64,000 nucleotides of DNA from an uncultured Elusimicrobia bacterium. Lineage in GTDB: Bacteria > Elusimicrobiota > Endomicrobiia > Endomicrobiales > CAIRNS01. Made by a program: the position numbers and the translations under genes. The notes under the pieces are model-generated. The model did not search any database, was not told the origin of the DNA, and was given only the letters and a program-made list of their open reading frames with translations. The stretch is from assembly GCA_903880015.1 (NCBI GenBank), contig CAIRNS010000008.1, forward strand, positions 1-64,000, written 5' to 3'. Position 1 is the first letter of the stretch; each line of letters begins with the position of its first letter. Positions 27,679 through 36,881 of the stretch are shown here, piece by piece.

Positions 27679-28653
27679 TTAGACGACGCCTTCGGACATC
27701 AGGTCTTGCTCGTCGACGATGCCGATGGGTTTGCCCTGTTTATTGACGACCGGGATATTGTCGCATTTATGTTTCTTAAGAATTTTTGCCGCTTCGACAG
27801 CTAACAAATCATCGGTTATCGTCCGCGGGTTTTTTGTCATGACTGCGGTCATGGGGCGCCCGAGAAGTTGCGGGTCGTCCTGCAGTTTTCTGCGCAGGTC
27901 GCCGTCGGTAAAAAACCCGACTAGTTTTCCCGCCGTATTAACCACGCTGGTAGCGCCCAGCCGTGTTTTCGTCATAACGAGAAGCGCTTCGTTGACCGTC
28001 GCGGTATCGCTGACCATCGGATTATCTTTCCCATGGCGCATCAAAGAGCCAACGCGGAGCGTCAGCCGTTTACCCAATCCGCCTGACGGATGGAATTGAG
28101 CGAAATGCTCTTTTTTGAATCCTTTTTGCTCGGATGCGCACAGTGCCAGAGCATCACCCATGGCAAGCATGGCAGTAGTTGACGCCGTCGGAGCAAGGTT
28201 ATACGGACATGCCTCTTTGTTAATGCGCGTATTGACCACGGCGTCGGCGTCGCACCAAACTCTTGCCGCAGGACGGCCGGTCATGACGATAACGCTTATT
28301 TCCATCCGTTTTATCATCGGAATGACTTTTTTAATCTCCGCCGTCTCGCCGGTATACGATAAGAGTATCACAACATCAGCGGGCATCAGCATTCCGATAT
28401 CGCCGTGCAAAGATTCCGATGGATGCAAAAAAACCGCCGGTATCCCAACCGAAGACATCGTTGACGCAATCTTTCTGCCAACGATTCCCGATTTACCGAG
28501 ACCCATAACCACCGTGCGTCCCCTGCAGGCGGCAATAAGCTCGACGCCTGTCACGAAACCGCGATCGAGGTGTTTAATCTGGTCATGCACCGCGGCTGCC
28601 TCTATCATAAGCGTTTTTTGCGCGCGAACAAGTATGGGACCGTTTGGTTTCAT
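27679..28653 (-). CDS. kdsD: Arabinose-5-phosphate isomerase, KpsF/GutQ/KdsD family
   Basis: The 324-residue protein has an N-terminal SIS domain (GLGKSGIVGRKIA near residue 52; LLSYTGETAEI near 100) and two C-terminal CBS domains (about residues 205-324). It converts ribulose 5-phosphate to arabinose 5-phosphate, the first step to KDO. Its SIS, CBS, CBS order and length match KdsD. It lies between trpF and trpB, an unusual insertion into the trp run, 28 bp after trpF. Confidence 0.93.
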   Translation of the reverse strand: MKPNGPILVRAQKTLMIEAAAVHDQIKHLDRGFVTGVELIAACRGRTVVMGLGKSGIVGRKIASTMSSVGIPAVFLHPSESLHGDIGMLMPADVVILLSYTGETAEIKKVIPMIKRMEISVIVMTGRPAARVWCDADAVVNTRINKEACPYNLAPTASTTAMLAMGDALALCASEQKGFKKEHFAQFHPSGGLGKRLTLRVGSLMRHGKDNPMVSDTATVNEALLVMTKTRLGATSVVNTAGKLVGFFTDGDLRRKLQDDPQLLGRPMTAVMTKNPRTITDDLLAVEAAKILKKHKCDNIPVVNKQGKPIGIVDEQDLMSEGVV

Positions 28654-28681
28654 AGTGTCACCTTTGATTGTGTCGTCACCG

Positions 28682-29314
28682 TCATATACCCCGCGCTTTA
28701 CGCATGAACTGATTCATACGGTCATAATCTTTTCTCCGGGGTATTCTTTCGACGCCTGAAGCAACATCCACCGCAAACGGCATGACTTTTTTAATGGCTT
28801 CGGCTACATTATCGGGCGTCAATCCCCCCGCAAGAAAAACCGGTTTTCCCAGTTCCTTAACCTTGAGCGCCATGTCCCAATCGAAGACCTCTCCGGTCCC
28901 CCCGGGCGTTTCGGCGACAAAACTATCCAACAGATAATACTGAACCGCATCGGCATAGCGTGATATTTTATCGATCATCTGATCGTTTTCCATCCGAAAC
29001 GCCTTGATGACCGGAACACCTATTTTTTCGTGCAATTGACTGCAGTATTCGGGTGTCTCGTCGCCGTGCAGCTGGACCATTTTAAGATTACATTTCTTGA
29101 CATACTTAGCGATAACGACAGGATCTTCATTAACAAAAATCCCCACCGGAGTTACAAACGGCGGTAATTTTTCGATAATCGTTTTTGCCAGTTTGTCCGA
29201 AATCTTACGGGCGCTGCCCGCGACAAAATTAAAACCGATATATTCCGCCCCTGCATTGGTTATCAACAATGCATCATCGTAATTAGTCACGCCGCACATC
29301 TTAACCTTCACCAT
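28682..29314 (-). CDS. trpF: Phosphoribosylanthranilate isomerase
   Basis: The 210-residue TIM barrel starts with KMCGVTNYDDA, containing the catalytic cysteine at residue 7; the general acid is an aspartate in LLDSF near residue 128. FLAGGLTPDNV near 160 binds phosphate. It follows trpC by 18 bp. Confidence 0.96.
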   Translation of the reverse strand: MVKVKMCGVTNYDDALLITNAGAEYIGFNFVAGSARKISDKLAKTIIEKLPPFVTPVGIFVNEDPVVIAKYVKKCNLKMVQLHGDETPEYCSQLHEKIGVPVIKAFRMENDQMIDKISRYADAVQYYLLDSFVAETPGGTGEVFDWDMALKVKELGKPVFLAGGLTPDNVAEAIKKVMPFAVDVASGVERIPRRKDYDRMNQFMRKARGI

Positions 29315-29332
29315 ATATGCCCCTTTTGACCG

Positions 29333-30112
29333 TCAGCTGTTAAGCGATCGCAATGTTATTGCCGGATTTGGTGAGCGCAGAAGGGTTTCCCCGACAAGAA
29401 ATGCACTGACACCCAACCCTTTAAACCGTTCTATTTCTTGCTTTGTTTTGATACCGCTTTCCATGACCACCGCCGTTGACGCCGGTATCATCGGCAGTAA
29501 CCGGGCGGTTGTTTCCAGATCAACAGTAAAACTGTTTAAGTCGCGGTTATTGATACCGACAATGGGCGCAGTGCACGAAATCGCCCGGGACAACTCGTCT
29601 TCATTATGGACTTCAACGAGACAATCAAGCTTCATCGTTGCGGCTATCTCGCAATATTCCTGCAATTCGGTTTTTTCTAATGCGGCGGCAATAAGCAGAA
29701 TTGCATCCGCGCCGACGGCTGCTGATTCGTATATTTGGTACACATCAACAATAAAATCCTTACGTAATACCGGCACCGACGCGGCACGGCGGACAATTGC
29801 CAAATGAGCCAATGATCCATGGAAATAATGCTCCTCAGTCAACACCGAAATTGCGCACGCGCCGTTATCAGCATACCCCTTCGCCAAAAGCGCCGCATCA
29901 AAATAGGGTTGAAACTCCCCCGCTGAAGGACTCGCTTTCTTTATTTCAGCGATAATGTTAATCGTGCCCCTGTGCGAAACTGCCTGGCGAAAATTCCGAT
30001 AATCAGTGCGCTGGGCGGCAATCTCTTGCACATGTCCGATGGGAACGCTTTTTTTAATACCTATCAATCCATCTTTTTTTTTGGCTATTATCTCGCACAA
30101 TATGCTGTTCAT
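29333..30112 (-). CDS. trpC: Indole-3-glycerol phosphate synthase
   Basis: The 259-residue TIM barrel carries the TrpC block IIAEIKKASPSAGEF near residues 51-65, the lysine in VLRKDFIVD near 112 and the LVEVHNEDEL segment near 163. It closes the indole ring. It is monofunctional; trpF is a separate gene. It sits 5 bp after trpD. Confidence 0.97.
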   Translation of the reverse strand: MNSILCEIIAKKKDGLIGIKKSVPIGHVQEIAAQRTDYRNFRQAVSHRGTINIIAEIKKASPSAGEFQPYFDAALLAKGYADNGACAISVLTEEHYFHGSLAHLAIVRRAASVPVLRKDFIVDVYQIYESAAVGADAILLIAAALEKTELQEYCEIAATMKLDCLVEVHNEDELSRAISCTAPIVGINNRDLNSFTVDLETTARLLPMIPASTAVVMESGIKTKQEIERFKGLGVSAFLVGETLLRSPNPAITLRSLNS

Positions 30113-30117
30113 CGGGA

Positions 30118-31167
30118 TTATATATTGGTCAGCTCGACCAGCTGGTCAAGCTTCTTTTTGACGGCCCCGGAATCAAGTGCGGCTGCCGCCATGCTCACGC
30201 CCTCTTCAACGGACTCAGCCCGCGAACCGACATATAATCCGGCTGCTGCATTGAGCACAACGATGTCGCGCCGAGCGCTTTTCTCGCCGGCAATAATCGA
30301 GCGGATAATTGCCGCATTATCGCTGGCGGTCCCGCCTTTTATGTCGCTTATACGCGCCCGTTTTAATGCATATTTTTCAGGGGTAATGGTAAAGCGCGTT
30401 ACCGCTCCGTTAGAAAGCTCGGCAACGGCAGTTTCACCGGAAATAGAAATCTCGTCCATACCGTCAGCACCATGCACGACCCAAGCTCTGCGAATGCCGA
30501 GCTTGTTAAGCACCTGCGCAAGCGGTTCCACAAGGTTGGTATCGTAAACACCCAGGACCTGACAATTGGCGTTTGCCGGATTGGTCAGTGGCCCGAGCAG
30601 ATTAAAAATGGTCCGTATACCGATTTGACGCCGCGGCCCGGCAGCGTATTTCATGGAGCCGTGCAAGAGCGGTGCGAATAAAAAACCAATGCCGATCTTG
30701 GTCAAACATTCCTCAACTTTTTCGGGCGTCACGGAAACATTGACCCCCAGCGCCTCCAGAACATCCGCACTGCCGCAGGCACTTGAAACCGAGCGATTGC
30801 CGTGTTTGGCAACCGTCATCCCGCATGCCGCGGCAACCAGAGCGGTTGCCGTTGAAACATTAAAAGTATTGGTTCCGTCACCGCCGGTCCCGCAGGTGTC
30901 AAGTATCGTTTCCCGGTCAGCCGTGATATCTTCGCGGTCGATATCAAGCGTTGATTTTACCCGGATGGGCGTTGCAAAGGTGCGCATCACCCGCGCACAC
31001 CCCGTTATTTCGTCGACGGTCTCGCCCTTCATGCGCAGGGCTGTTATAAAGGCCGCTATCTGCGATTCGGTCGCTTCGCCGGCCATGATTTCACTCATGA
31101 CCGCGGTTGCCTCCGCCTCGGATAAGTGGTTCCCCGCAACGATTTGAGCTATAGATTCTTTTATCAT
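30118..31167 (-). CDS. trpD: Anthranilate phosphoribosyltransferase
   Basis: The 349-residue type III phosphoribosyltransferase has the pyrophosphate loop [14 protein letters not shown] near residue 88 and the KHGNRSVSS motif near 118. It transfers phosphoribose to anthranilate. The start overlaps trpG by 4 bp. No fused amidotransferase is present. Confidence 0.97.
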   Translation of the reverse strand: MIKESIAQIVAGNHLSEAEATAVMSEIMAGEATESQIAAFITALRMKGETVDEITGCARVMRTFATPIRVKSTLDIDREDITADRETILDTCGTGGDGTNTFNVSTATALVAAACGMTVAKHGNRSVSSACGSADVLEALGVNVSVTPEKVEECLTKIGIGFLFAPLLHGSMKYAAGPRRQIGIRTIFNLLGPLTNPANANCQVLGVYDTNLVEPLAQVLNKLGIRRAWVVHGADGMDEISISGETAVAELSNGAVTRFTITPEKYALKRARISDIKGGTASDNAAIIRSIIAGEKSARRDIVVLNAAAGLYVGSRAESVEEGVSMAAAALDSGAVKKKLDQLVELTNI

Positions 31168-31757
31168 AATGATATGTTTTTTTTCTTTGCCGGCAGTTGT
31201 GCCACAAAATTTTGCAAAAGTTTCTTGCCCGCAACGGTCAATATTGATTCAGGATGGAACTGGACGCCTTCAACAGCGTGAACCGCATGACGCAGCCCCA
31301 TGATTTCGCCTTCCTTAGTCCATGCCGAAACGATAAGGTCGCGCGGTAATGACCTTTTCTCAACAATAAGCGAATGGTACCGGGTCGCATCAAATGGATT
31401 GGGCATCCCTTTGAATATTTTTAATCCGTCATGCAGTATCGGAGATGTTTTTCCGTGCATCAACCGTCCCGCACGAATTACTTTACCGCCAAAAACTTCG
31501 CCGATGCATTGGTGTCCCAGGCAAACCCCCAACAGGGGGATTTTTCCCGCAAAAAAACGAATTGCATCCATCGATACGCCGGCCTGACGCGGCGTACCCG
31601 GCCCCGGTGAAACGACTATCGCGTCCGGAGACAATTTCTCAATGTGCTCAACCGATATTTTGTCGTTGCGAAACACGCGAACAACCGGCTGCCACTCATA
31701 GAGATACTGCACCAGATTGTAAGTAAACGAATCGTAATTATCGATAACCAGAATCAT
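31164..31757 (-). CDS. trpG: Anthranilate synthase glutamine amidotransferase component
   Basis: The 197-residue class I amidotransferase has the nucleophile in [11 protein letters not shown] near residue 79 and the His/Glu pair in FHPESI near residue 172. The [12 protein letters not shown] start is typical of TrpG/PabA. The adjacent trpE supports anthranilate synthesis, though sharing with PabB is possible in many bacteria. Confidence 0.96.
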   Translation of the reverse strand: MILVIDNYDSFTYNLVQYLYEWQPVVRVFRNDKISVEHIEKLSPDAIVVSPGPGTPRQAGVSMDAIRFFAGKIPLLGVCLGHQCIGEVFGGKVIRAGRLMHGKTSPILHDGLKIFKGMPNPFDATRYHSLIVEKRSLPRDLIVSAWTKEGEIMGLRHAVHAVEGVQFHPESILTVAGKKLLQNFVAQLPAKKKNISL

Positions 31758-31778
31758 AAGATTTCTCTGTCCGCTCCG

Positions 31779-33260
31779 TTAGAGGCCGTTTTCCGCGCGG
31801 TCTATGGCGGCAAAAAGCCCCGCAGCCTTATTGCGTGTTTCCTGATATTCAGTGAGCGGCACCGAATCAGCGACCACTCCCCCGCCCGCCTGAGCGTAGG
31901 CAATACCGTCTTTAAGAACTATCGTCCTGATGGTAATCGCCATGTCCATGTTCCCCGAAAATGAAAAATAACCAACAGCCCCGGCATAAATGCCGCGCGA
32001 TACCGGCTCTAGTTCGTCAATAATCTCCATTGCCCTGATCTTCGGCGCTCCCGAAACGGTGCCAGCCGGGAAACAAGCGCGAAACAATTCAAAAGCGTCA
32101 ACACCCGGATTTAATGTCCCGGTGACCGATGAAACAATATGCATAACATGGGAGTATTTCTCAATTATCATCAGTTCGGGAATCGCAATAGTCGTCGGTT
32201 TACAGACGCGCCCCAAATCGTTTCTGCCCAAATCAACAAGCATGATATGTTCCGCCCGCTCTTTAGGATCGGCTAATAGTTCCCGTGCAAGCGCTTCTTC
32301 AGTCGCGGCATCTTTTGAGCGGGGGCGCGTACCGGCGATGGGGCGGGTTTCCGCGTGTTCGCCCTCTTTGCGCACCAGCAGTTCCGGCGACGACCCGATA
32401 ACGGAAAAATCGCCGGCAGTGATGTGGTACAGATACGGCGACGGATTTACCAGCCGCAACGCACGGTATATATCAAAAGAATCTGCACCGGTGCGGCGCG
32501 AAAAACGCTGGGACGGAACGACCTGAATGATATCGCCTGCCCTAATATATTTTTTTGCCTGTGAAACCGTTTCACAATACGCCCGGGGCGTCATGTTGGA
32601 CTTCTGCGGTTGATGCGCGTGCTTTTTCACCGGCGCCAATTTTAACGGCAAACGGAGTTTAACGATTATTTTATCGATATCCTGCTCAGCCGCATCATAG
32701 AGTCCACGCAAATCGGACGAAGCACCAGTGTCTATGCACTTGAGAATCTTTACAGAGTGAGATAAATGGTCGAATATGACCAACTGGTCCGTGATAAAGA
32801 ACAGCATGTCGGGTACGGTCAGTTTTTCAGGCGGCTTGTTCGGCAGTTGCTCGATACACCGCACAACATCGTATGTCGCATAGCCGACCGCGCCACCCCA
32901 AAACCGGGGAAGTCCTTCGACAGATACAGGTTTAAAGTTCTCCATCAGCTCTTTGAGCGACGCCAAAGGATCTTCAGTTGACTGCCACTGCGGGGCCTTG
33001 CCGGGCGCAGTCACTGAGAACTGTTTTCCCTTGCTGATGAATATTCGTTTAGGCGCCCATGAAATAAACGAGTACCGCGCCCACCGTTCACCCCCCTCGA
33101 CGCTCTCGAGCAGATAGGAATACGGCTCGCCGGCGGCAAGCTTCAAGAAAGTCGATACAGGTGTTTCCGTATCAGCCACGATCTCTTTGTACACCGGAAT
33201 AAGATTTCCGGCGGCAGCCAACTTTTTGACTGCAGGAAATGAAGGAAATAAGTGAACCAT
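31779..33260 (-). CDS. trpE: Anthranilate synthase component I
   Basis: The 493-residue chorismate enzyme has the N-terminal feedback segment LLESVEGGERWARYSFI near residue 50 and the C-terminal chorismate-binding domain with the ETRPIAGTRPR block near residue 310. It forms anthranilate with TrpG. The LLES motif suggests tryptophan feedback inhibition. Its start touches the hisI stop, so the trp and his runs are directly joined. Confidence 0.96.
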   Translation of the reverse strand: MVHLFPSFPAVKKLAAAGNLIPVYKEIVADTETPVSTFLKLAAGEPYSYLLESVEGGERWARYSFISWAPKRIFISKGKQFSVTAPGKAPQWQSTEDPLASLKELMENFKPVSVEGLPRFWGGAVGYATYDVVRCIEQLPNKPPEKLTVPDMLFFITDQLVIFDHLSHSVKILKCIDTGASSDLRGLYDAAEQDIDKIIVKLRLPLKLAPVKKHAHQPQKSNMTPRAYCETVSQAKKYIRAGDIIQVVPSQRFSRRTGADSFDIYRALRLVNPSPYLYHITAGDFSVIGSSPELLVRKEGEHAETRPIAGTRPRSKDAATEEALARELLADPKERAEHIMLVDLGRNDLGRVCKPTTIAIPELMIIEKYSHVMHIVSSVTGTLNPGVDAFELFRACFPAGTVSGAPKIRAMEIIDELEPVSRGIYAGAVGYFSFSGNMDMAITIRTIVLKDGIAYAQAGGGVVADSVPLTEYQETRNKAAGLFAAIDRAENGL

Positions 33261-33643
33261 TATTTATATACTTTTTTCGGGTCGAAAACTTTTTTTCCTA
33301 CCACGCTTACTACTCCTTCAAATGAAACTTTCCGATAAAAACAGCTGCGAAATCCCGTATGGCAGGCGGCTTTGCCGATTTGCTCGACTTTTATGAGCAA
33401 ACAATCGCCATCGCAATCGTAGAACAGCGCCTTGACTTTCTGAACATTGCCGGACTGTTCCCCCTTGACCCAATACTGCTGGCGAGAACGGCTCCAGAAA
33501 GTGGCTTTTTTTGTTTTCAGTGTTCGTTTTACGGCTTCCTGGTTCATGTAGGCAACCATGAGGATGACGCCGTCTTTCCAGTCCTGAACAACCGTGCAAA
33601 TAAGTCCGTTGTCGTCGAATTTAAGATCGTTAATGAATTTCAC
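33260..33643 (-). CDS. hisI: Phosphoribosyl-AMP cyclohydrolase
   Basis: The 127-residue protein has the metal-binding cysteines and acids in [11 protein letters not shown] and the [15 protein letters not shown] block. It opens the adenine ring in histidine synthesis. It is the stand-alone form without the HisE pyrophosphohydrolase domain, and no hisE is in the window. It overlaps hisF by 4 bp. Confidence 0.95.
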   Translation of the reverse strand: MKFINDLKFDDNGLICTVVQDWKDGVILMVAYMNQEAVKRTLKTKKATFWSRSRQQYWVKGEQSGNVQKVKALFYDCDGDCLLIKVEQIGKAACHTGFRSCFYRKVSFEGVVSVVGKKVFDPKKVYK

Positions 33644-34416
33644 GATACGCTCCTTGCGGGGATGTTATTTTTGTTGAGATAATTCTTAACTGAACGAATC
33701 GTCAGTTCCCGGTAATGGAACAATGAAGCAGCCAGCACGGCAGACGCGCCGGCACGGCAGGCATCGGCAAAATGTTCAAGGTTCCCGGCGCCACCCGATG
33801 CTATAACCGGGATCGTGACTGCCGCACTAACCGCGGCGGTTAAAAGAGTGTCATAACCGTTTTTGGTACCGTCGGCATCCATGCTGGTAAGCAGTATTTC
33901 ACCGGCGCCCTGTTTTTCCACGGTGCGGGCCCAGTCAACTGCGTCAAGCGCGGTTTCTTTTCTGCCGCCGTGAGTGTATACTTTCCAGCGCGGTTTCGCG
34001 GAAGAAAAATCCGACGCCCGTTTTGCATCTATAGCTACCACAATGCACTGATTGCCGAAGTGCTTACTGGAGAGCCTTATCAATCGGAGATTCAGTATCG
34101 CCGCTGTGTTTAATGATACTTTGTCGGCACCGGCATTGAGCAGAGCGCGAATATCTTCAATAGTTCTGACGCCGCCACCGACAGTCAGCGGAATGAACAC
34201 CTGTTCAGCTGTCCTCCGGACGACATCAAGAGTAATCTCACGATTTTCAGAGGAAGCTGTAATGTCCAAAAAAATCAGCTCGTCGGCACCTTCGGTGTTG
34301 TACCGTTTGGCTACTGCGACCGGATCGCCCGCATCGCGCAAATTAAGGAACTTAGTCCCCTTAACTACCCGCCCGGCATGAACATCAAGACAAGGAATAA
34401 CCCGCACTGCCAGCAT
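33640..34416 (-). CDS. hisF: Imidazole glycerol phosphate synthase cyclase subunit
   Basis: The 258-residue TIM barrel carries the HisF signatures [16 protein letters not shown] with catalytic Asp11 and [14 protein letters not shown] near residue 80; the second catalytic aspartate sits in VVAIDAKR near 130. It uses ammonia from HisH. Separated from hisA upstream by a 276-bp gap filled by a repeat element. Confidence 0.97.
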   Translation of the reverse strand: MLAVRVIPCLDVHAGRVVKGTKFLNLRDAGDPVAVAKRYNTEGADELIFLDITASSENREITLDVVRRTAEQVFIPLTVGGGVRTIEDIRALLNAGADKVSLNTAAILNLRLIRLSSKHFGNQCIVVAIDAKRASDFSSAKPRWKVYTHGGRKETALDAVDWARTVEKQGAGEILLTSMDADGTKNGYDTLLTAAVSAAVTIPVIASGGAGNLEHFADACRAGASAVLAASLFHYRELTIRSVKNYLNKNNIPARSVS

Positions 34417-34474
34417 AGCGCCTCAATTGAAATGATATTTTTACAATACACAAAACACCCTTCGGAGGAAAATC

Positions 34475-34683
34475 AAATCCCCCTCAATCCCCCTTTTTCA
34501 AAGGGGGAAGGTGTTTTGCTCCCCATCGTTTATGGGGAAATAACCACTTTACTCCCCACTTGTTGTAGGGTCGATTCTATTTCTTCTCCATTTATTGCGA
34601 TGTTGATTCTATTCCGTCCCCATTTATGGCGGGGTTGATTCTATTTTCTCTCCCCCTTTGCAAAGGGGGATTAAGGGGGATTT
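34475..34683. repeat. Palindromic repeat element, family A copy 2, inside the his run
   Basis: The 209-bp element begins with AAATCCCCCTCAATCCCCCT then TTTTTCAAAGGGGG. It ends with CCCCCTTTGCAAAGGGGG followed by ATTAAGGGGGATTT, so the ends are inverted repeats and each carries its own hairpin. Inside, GATTCTATT units start at 34573, 34605 and 34637, a strict 32-bp period. It has no coding capacity and lies between hisA and hisF. Confidence 0.82.
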
Positions 34684-34692
34684 GCCGTGCCT

Positions 34693-35415
34693 TTATTGCG
34701 CTGACTTTATGGCTTCATCGAGTTTGATTGATTCTGTATACAGGGCTTTGCCTATTATGGCGCCGCTTATGCCTGCCGGCTCCAGTGCTTTGAGCGCAAC
34801 AATATCTTCAAGGGTTGTCACTCCGCCGGAAGCAAGTATGGGAACGCCACTCTCCTCAGCCATGGTTTTAAGCGCTGAAAGATTTGGACCGGCCATCATG
34901 CCGTCTTTGTTAATGTCGGTAAACAGTATCTGGGCAACCTTCATTGCCTTCATTTTCTGCGCCAATTCAACGGCGTCTACGGCAGTCGTATCCTTCCATC
35001 CGCCGATAGCGACTTTCCCGTCGCGCGCGTCAAGCGCTACAATGATTTTATCACCATACGCGTCGAGCGCCTGACGAAGAATAGCGGGATTGTAAACCAC
35101 AACGGTACCGAGAATGATATAATTGACCCCAATATCAATGAGCGTTTCAACTGCTTTGATACTGCGAATACCGCCGCCTACCTCCATCGGGATATCAACG
35201 GCGGCGCGTATTTTCTTGATGATCTCAAGATTCCGGGGCATACCGCTAAAGGCGCCGTCAAGATCAACCACATGTAAGCGACGGGCGCCCTTCATTTGCC
35301 ACAGTTTCGCCATGAAAACGGGGTCTTTTGAATAAATAGTTTCATCTTCTATCTTGCCCTGCTGAAGCATTACACAATTGCCGTCGCGAATATCAATAGC
35401 GGGAATAATTAACAT
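34693..35415 (-). CDS. hisA: ProFAR isomerase
   Basis: The 240-residue TIM barrel has the catalytic Asp8 in IPAIDIRDGNCV and the second aspartate in FTDINKDG near residue 130, with the MEVGGGIRSI phosphate motif near 78. It isomerises ProFAR in histidine synthesis. It overlaps hisH by 7 bp. As trpF is present separately, it need not act as the bifunctional PriA form. Confidence 0.96.
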   Translation of the reverse strand: MLIIPAIDIRDGNCVMLQQGKIEDETIYSKDPVFMAKLWQMKGARRLHVVDLDGAFSGMPRNLEIIKKIRAAVDIPMEVGGGIRSIKAVETLIDIGVNYIILGTVVVYNPAILRQALDAYGDKIIVALDARDGKVAIGGWKDTTAVDAVELAQKMKAMKVAQILFTDINKDGMMAGPNLSALKTMAEESGVPILASGGVTTLEDIVALKALEPAGISGAIIGKALYTESIKLDEAIKSAQ

Positions 35416-36065
35416 GCAGTCACCTCAGTAAGAAAGTTTTTCAGCAGGCGCAATCCGGACGCGCTGCTCTTTTCAGGATGAAATTGACAACCCCACACTC
35501 TGCCGTGGGCGACGGCTGAACAGAACGGCTTTCCATAGTCAGTAGTCGCGGCAATCATGTTCTTTCGACGAGGAATGCCGTAATACGAATGAACGAAATA
35601 AAAATACGCGTTATCTTTTATACCGTTAAACATTGTTTTTTTGAGCGCCGCGTCAGTGCACGTAACCTGATTCCATCCCATGTGAGGAACTTTAAGCGCA
35701 TGGTCGCGGAAAGAAAATTTTTCAACTTTACCCGGGACTATGCCCAACCCCTCGTAATTGCCGTCCTCTGTACTGGTTGAAAACAACAACTGAAAACCCA
35801 AACACAATCCGAGAAAGCAACGGTCTTTGCTGATTACCTCACGGATAGTGTCAATCAATTTTCGCTTTTTCAAATATCTGACAGCAGGTCCGAATGAACC
35901 CACGCCGGGGAATATGACTCCCTGAGCATCCAATATCTGGCGGGCATTGTCCGTGACAACGGCATCGCCCCCGACCCATTCAACGGCTTTTGCAACACTG
36001 CGCAGGTTGCCCATGCCATAATCGATTATCGCTATTGTTGGCTTTTTTTTCATGCGTGCTTTCAC
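35409..36065 (-). CDS. hisH: Imidazole glycerol phosphate synthase amidotransferase subunit
   Basis: The 218-residue class I amidotransferase has the DYGMGNLRSV start typical of HisH, the nucleophile in GLCLGFQLLF near residue 92 and the His/Glu pair in QFHPEKS near residue 197. It delivers ammonia to HisF. It lies 9 bp after hisB. Confidence 0.96.
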   Translation of the reverse strand: MKARMKKKPTIAIIDYGMGNLRSVAKAVEWVGGDAVVTDNARQILDAQGVIFPGVGSFGPAVRYLKKRKLIDTIREVISKDRCFLGLCLGFQLLFSTSTEDGNYEGLGIVPGKVEKFSFRDHALKVPHMGWNQVTCTDAALKKTMFNGIKDNAYFYFVHSYYGIPRRKNMIAATTDYGKPFCSAVAHGRVWGCQFHPEKSSASGLRLLKNFLTEVTAC

Positions 36066-36074
36066 GGATAGATT

Positions 36075-36662
36075 TTAAAGACGGCCTTTGGTTGAAGGAA
36101 TGCCCGTTTGTTTACGGTTAACGGACACGGCCTGCGCCAGTGCGCGACCGAAACCTTTAAAAAGCGATTCGGCGATATGATGATTGTTTTTCCCCTTTAT
36201 CATACGCAGGTGCAGGGTCATGCGGGCGTTGACCGCCAGCGCCGAGAAAAATTCCTCGACAAGTCCAAAATCAAACCCCGACCGGCGAACCGCGAAGGGA
36301 ACATCGTAGTTTAAAAACGGTCTGCCGGAAAGATCGAGCGCCACATATGCAAGAGCCTCGTCCATGGGCAAGAGGAAATTACCGTAGCGGAAGATACCCT
36401 TTTTGTCACCAACGGCGCGGTCCAACGCCTGACCCAATGCTATGCCCAGGTCTTCTACCAAATGATGGTCGTCAATATGCGTATCACCGGATGCCGTGAT
36501 TGTCAATCCGAAAGCACCGTGGCTGGCGAACAGCGTAAGCATGTGATCCATGAACGGAATGGATGTCGCAATACTGACCTTCCCCGGGCGGTCAAGATCC
36601 AGGGAAATTGCGATTGAAGTTTCTTTGGTCGTGCGCTTGATAACTGCAGATCGTTTCTTCAT
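36075..36662 (-). CDS. hisB: Imidazoleglycerol-phosphate dehydratase
   Basis: The 195-residue enzyme has the metal-binding HIDDHHLVEDLGI block near residue 62 and MDEALAYVALDLSGRP near 102. It is the single-function dehydratase without a phosphatase domain. A small unknown gene lies 6 bp upstream. Confidence 0.96.
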   Translation of the reverse strand: MKKRSAVIKRTTKETSIAISLDLDRPGKVSIATSIPFMDHMLTLFASHGAFGLTITASGDTHIDDHHLVEDLGIALGQALDRAVGDKKGIFRYGNFLLPMDEALAYVALDLSGRPFLNYDVPFAVRRSGFDFGLVEEFFSALAVNARMTLHLRMIKGKNNHHIAESLFKGFGRALAQAVSVNRKQTGIPSTKGRL

Positions 36663-36668
36663 AAATAT

Positions 36669-36875
36669 TTAATGAGAGAGGTCGCTGACGGACGCATGGA
36701 TTGTGTCTTCGCCAAAAAATTCAACCCGTTTAAGCGCTGCCTCGAGTTTGTCGATTAACACAAGATCGTCAATCGAAAACCCGCCGGGCAACACACCCTC
36801 GGTATCCTTCCCGGCAGTTTCATATACCACCGATAATATCATCTCAATGTCGCGATGAGTTAAGTCAATTTTCAT
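36669..36875 (-). CDS. Small acidic protein of unknown function between hisD and hisB
   Basis: The 68-residue frame fits exactly between hisD and hisB with 6-bp gaps on each side, which argues strongly that it is a real gene. The product is acidic, mostly helical in appearance, with a central GVLPGGFSIDDL segment and no cysteine or signal peptide. I recognise no family. Its place suggests expression with the his genes, but a role in histidine synthesis is only a guess. Confidence 0.6.
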   Translation of the reverse strand: MKIDLTHRDIEMILSVVYETAGKDTEGVLPGGFSIDDLVLIDKLEAALKRVEFFGEDTIHASVSDLSH

Positions 36876-36881
36876 AGAGGG

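Noticed and set aside
32355-32564. Plus-strand frames across trpE and other genes
   Set aside because: They are antisense shadows with no ribosome site or family pattern; the same holds for all other plus-strand frames seen.
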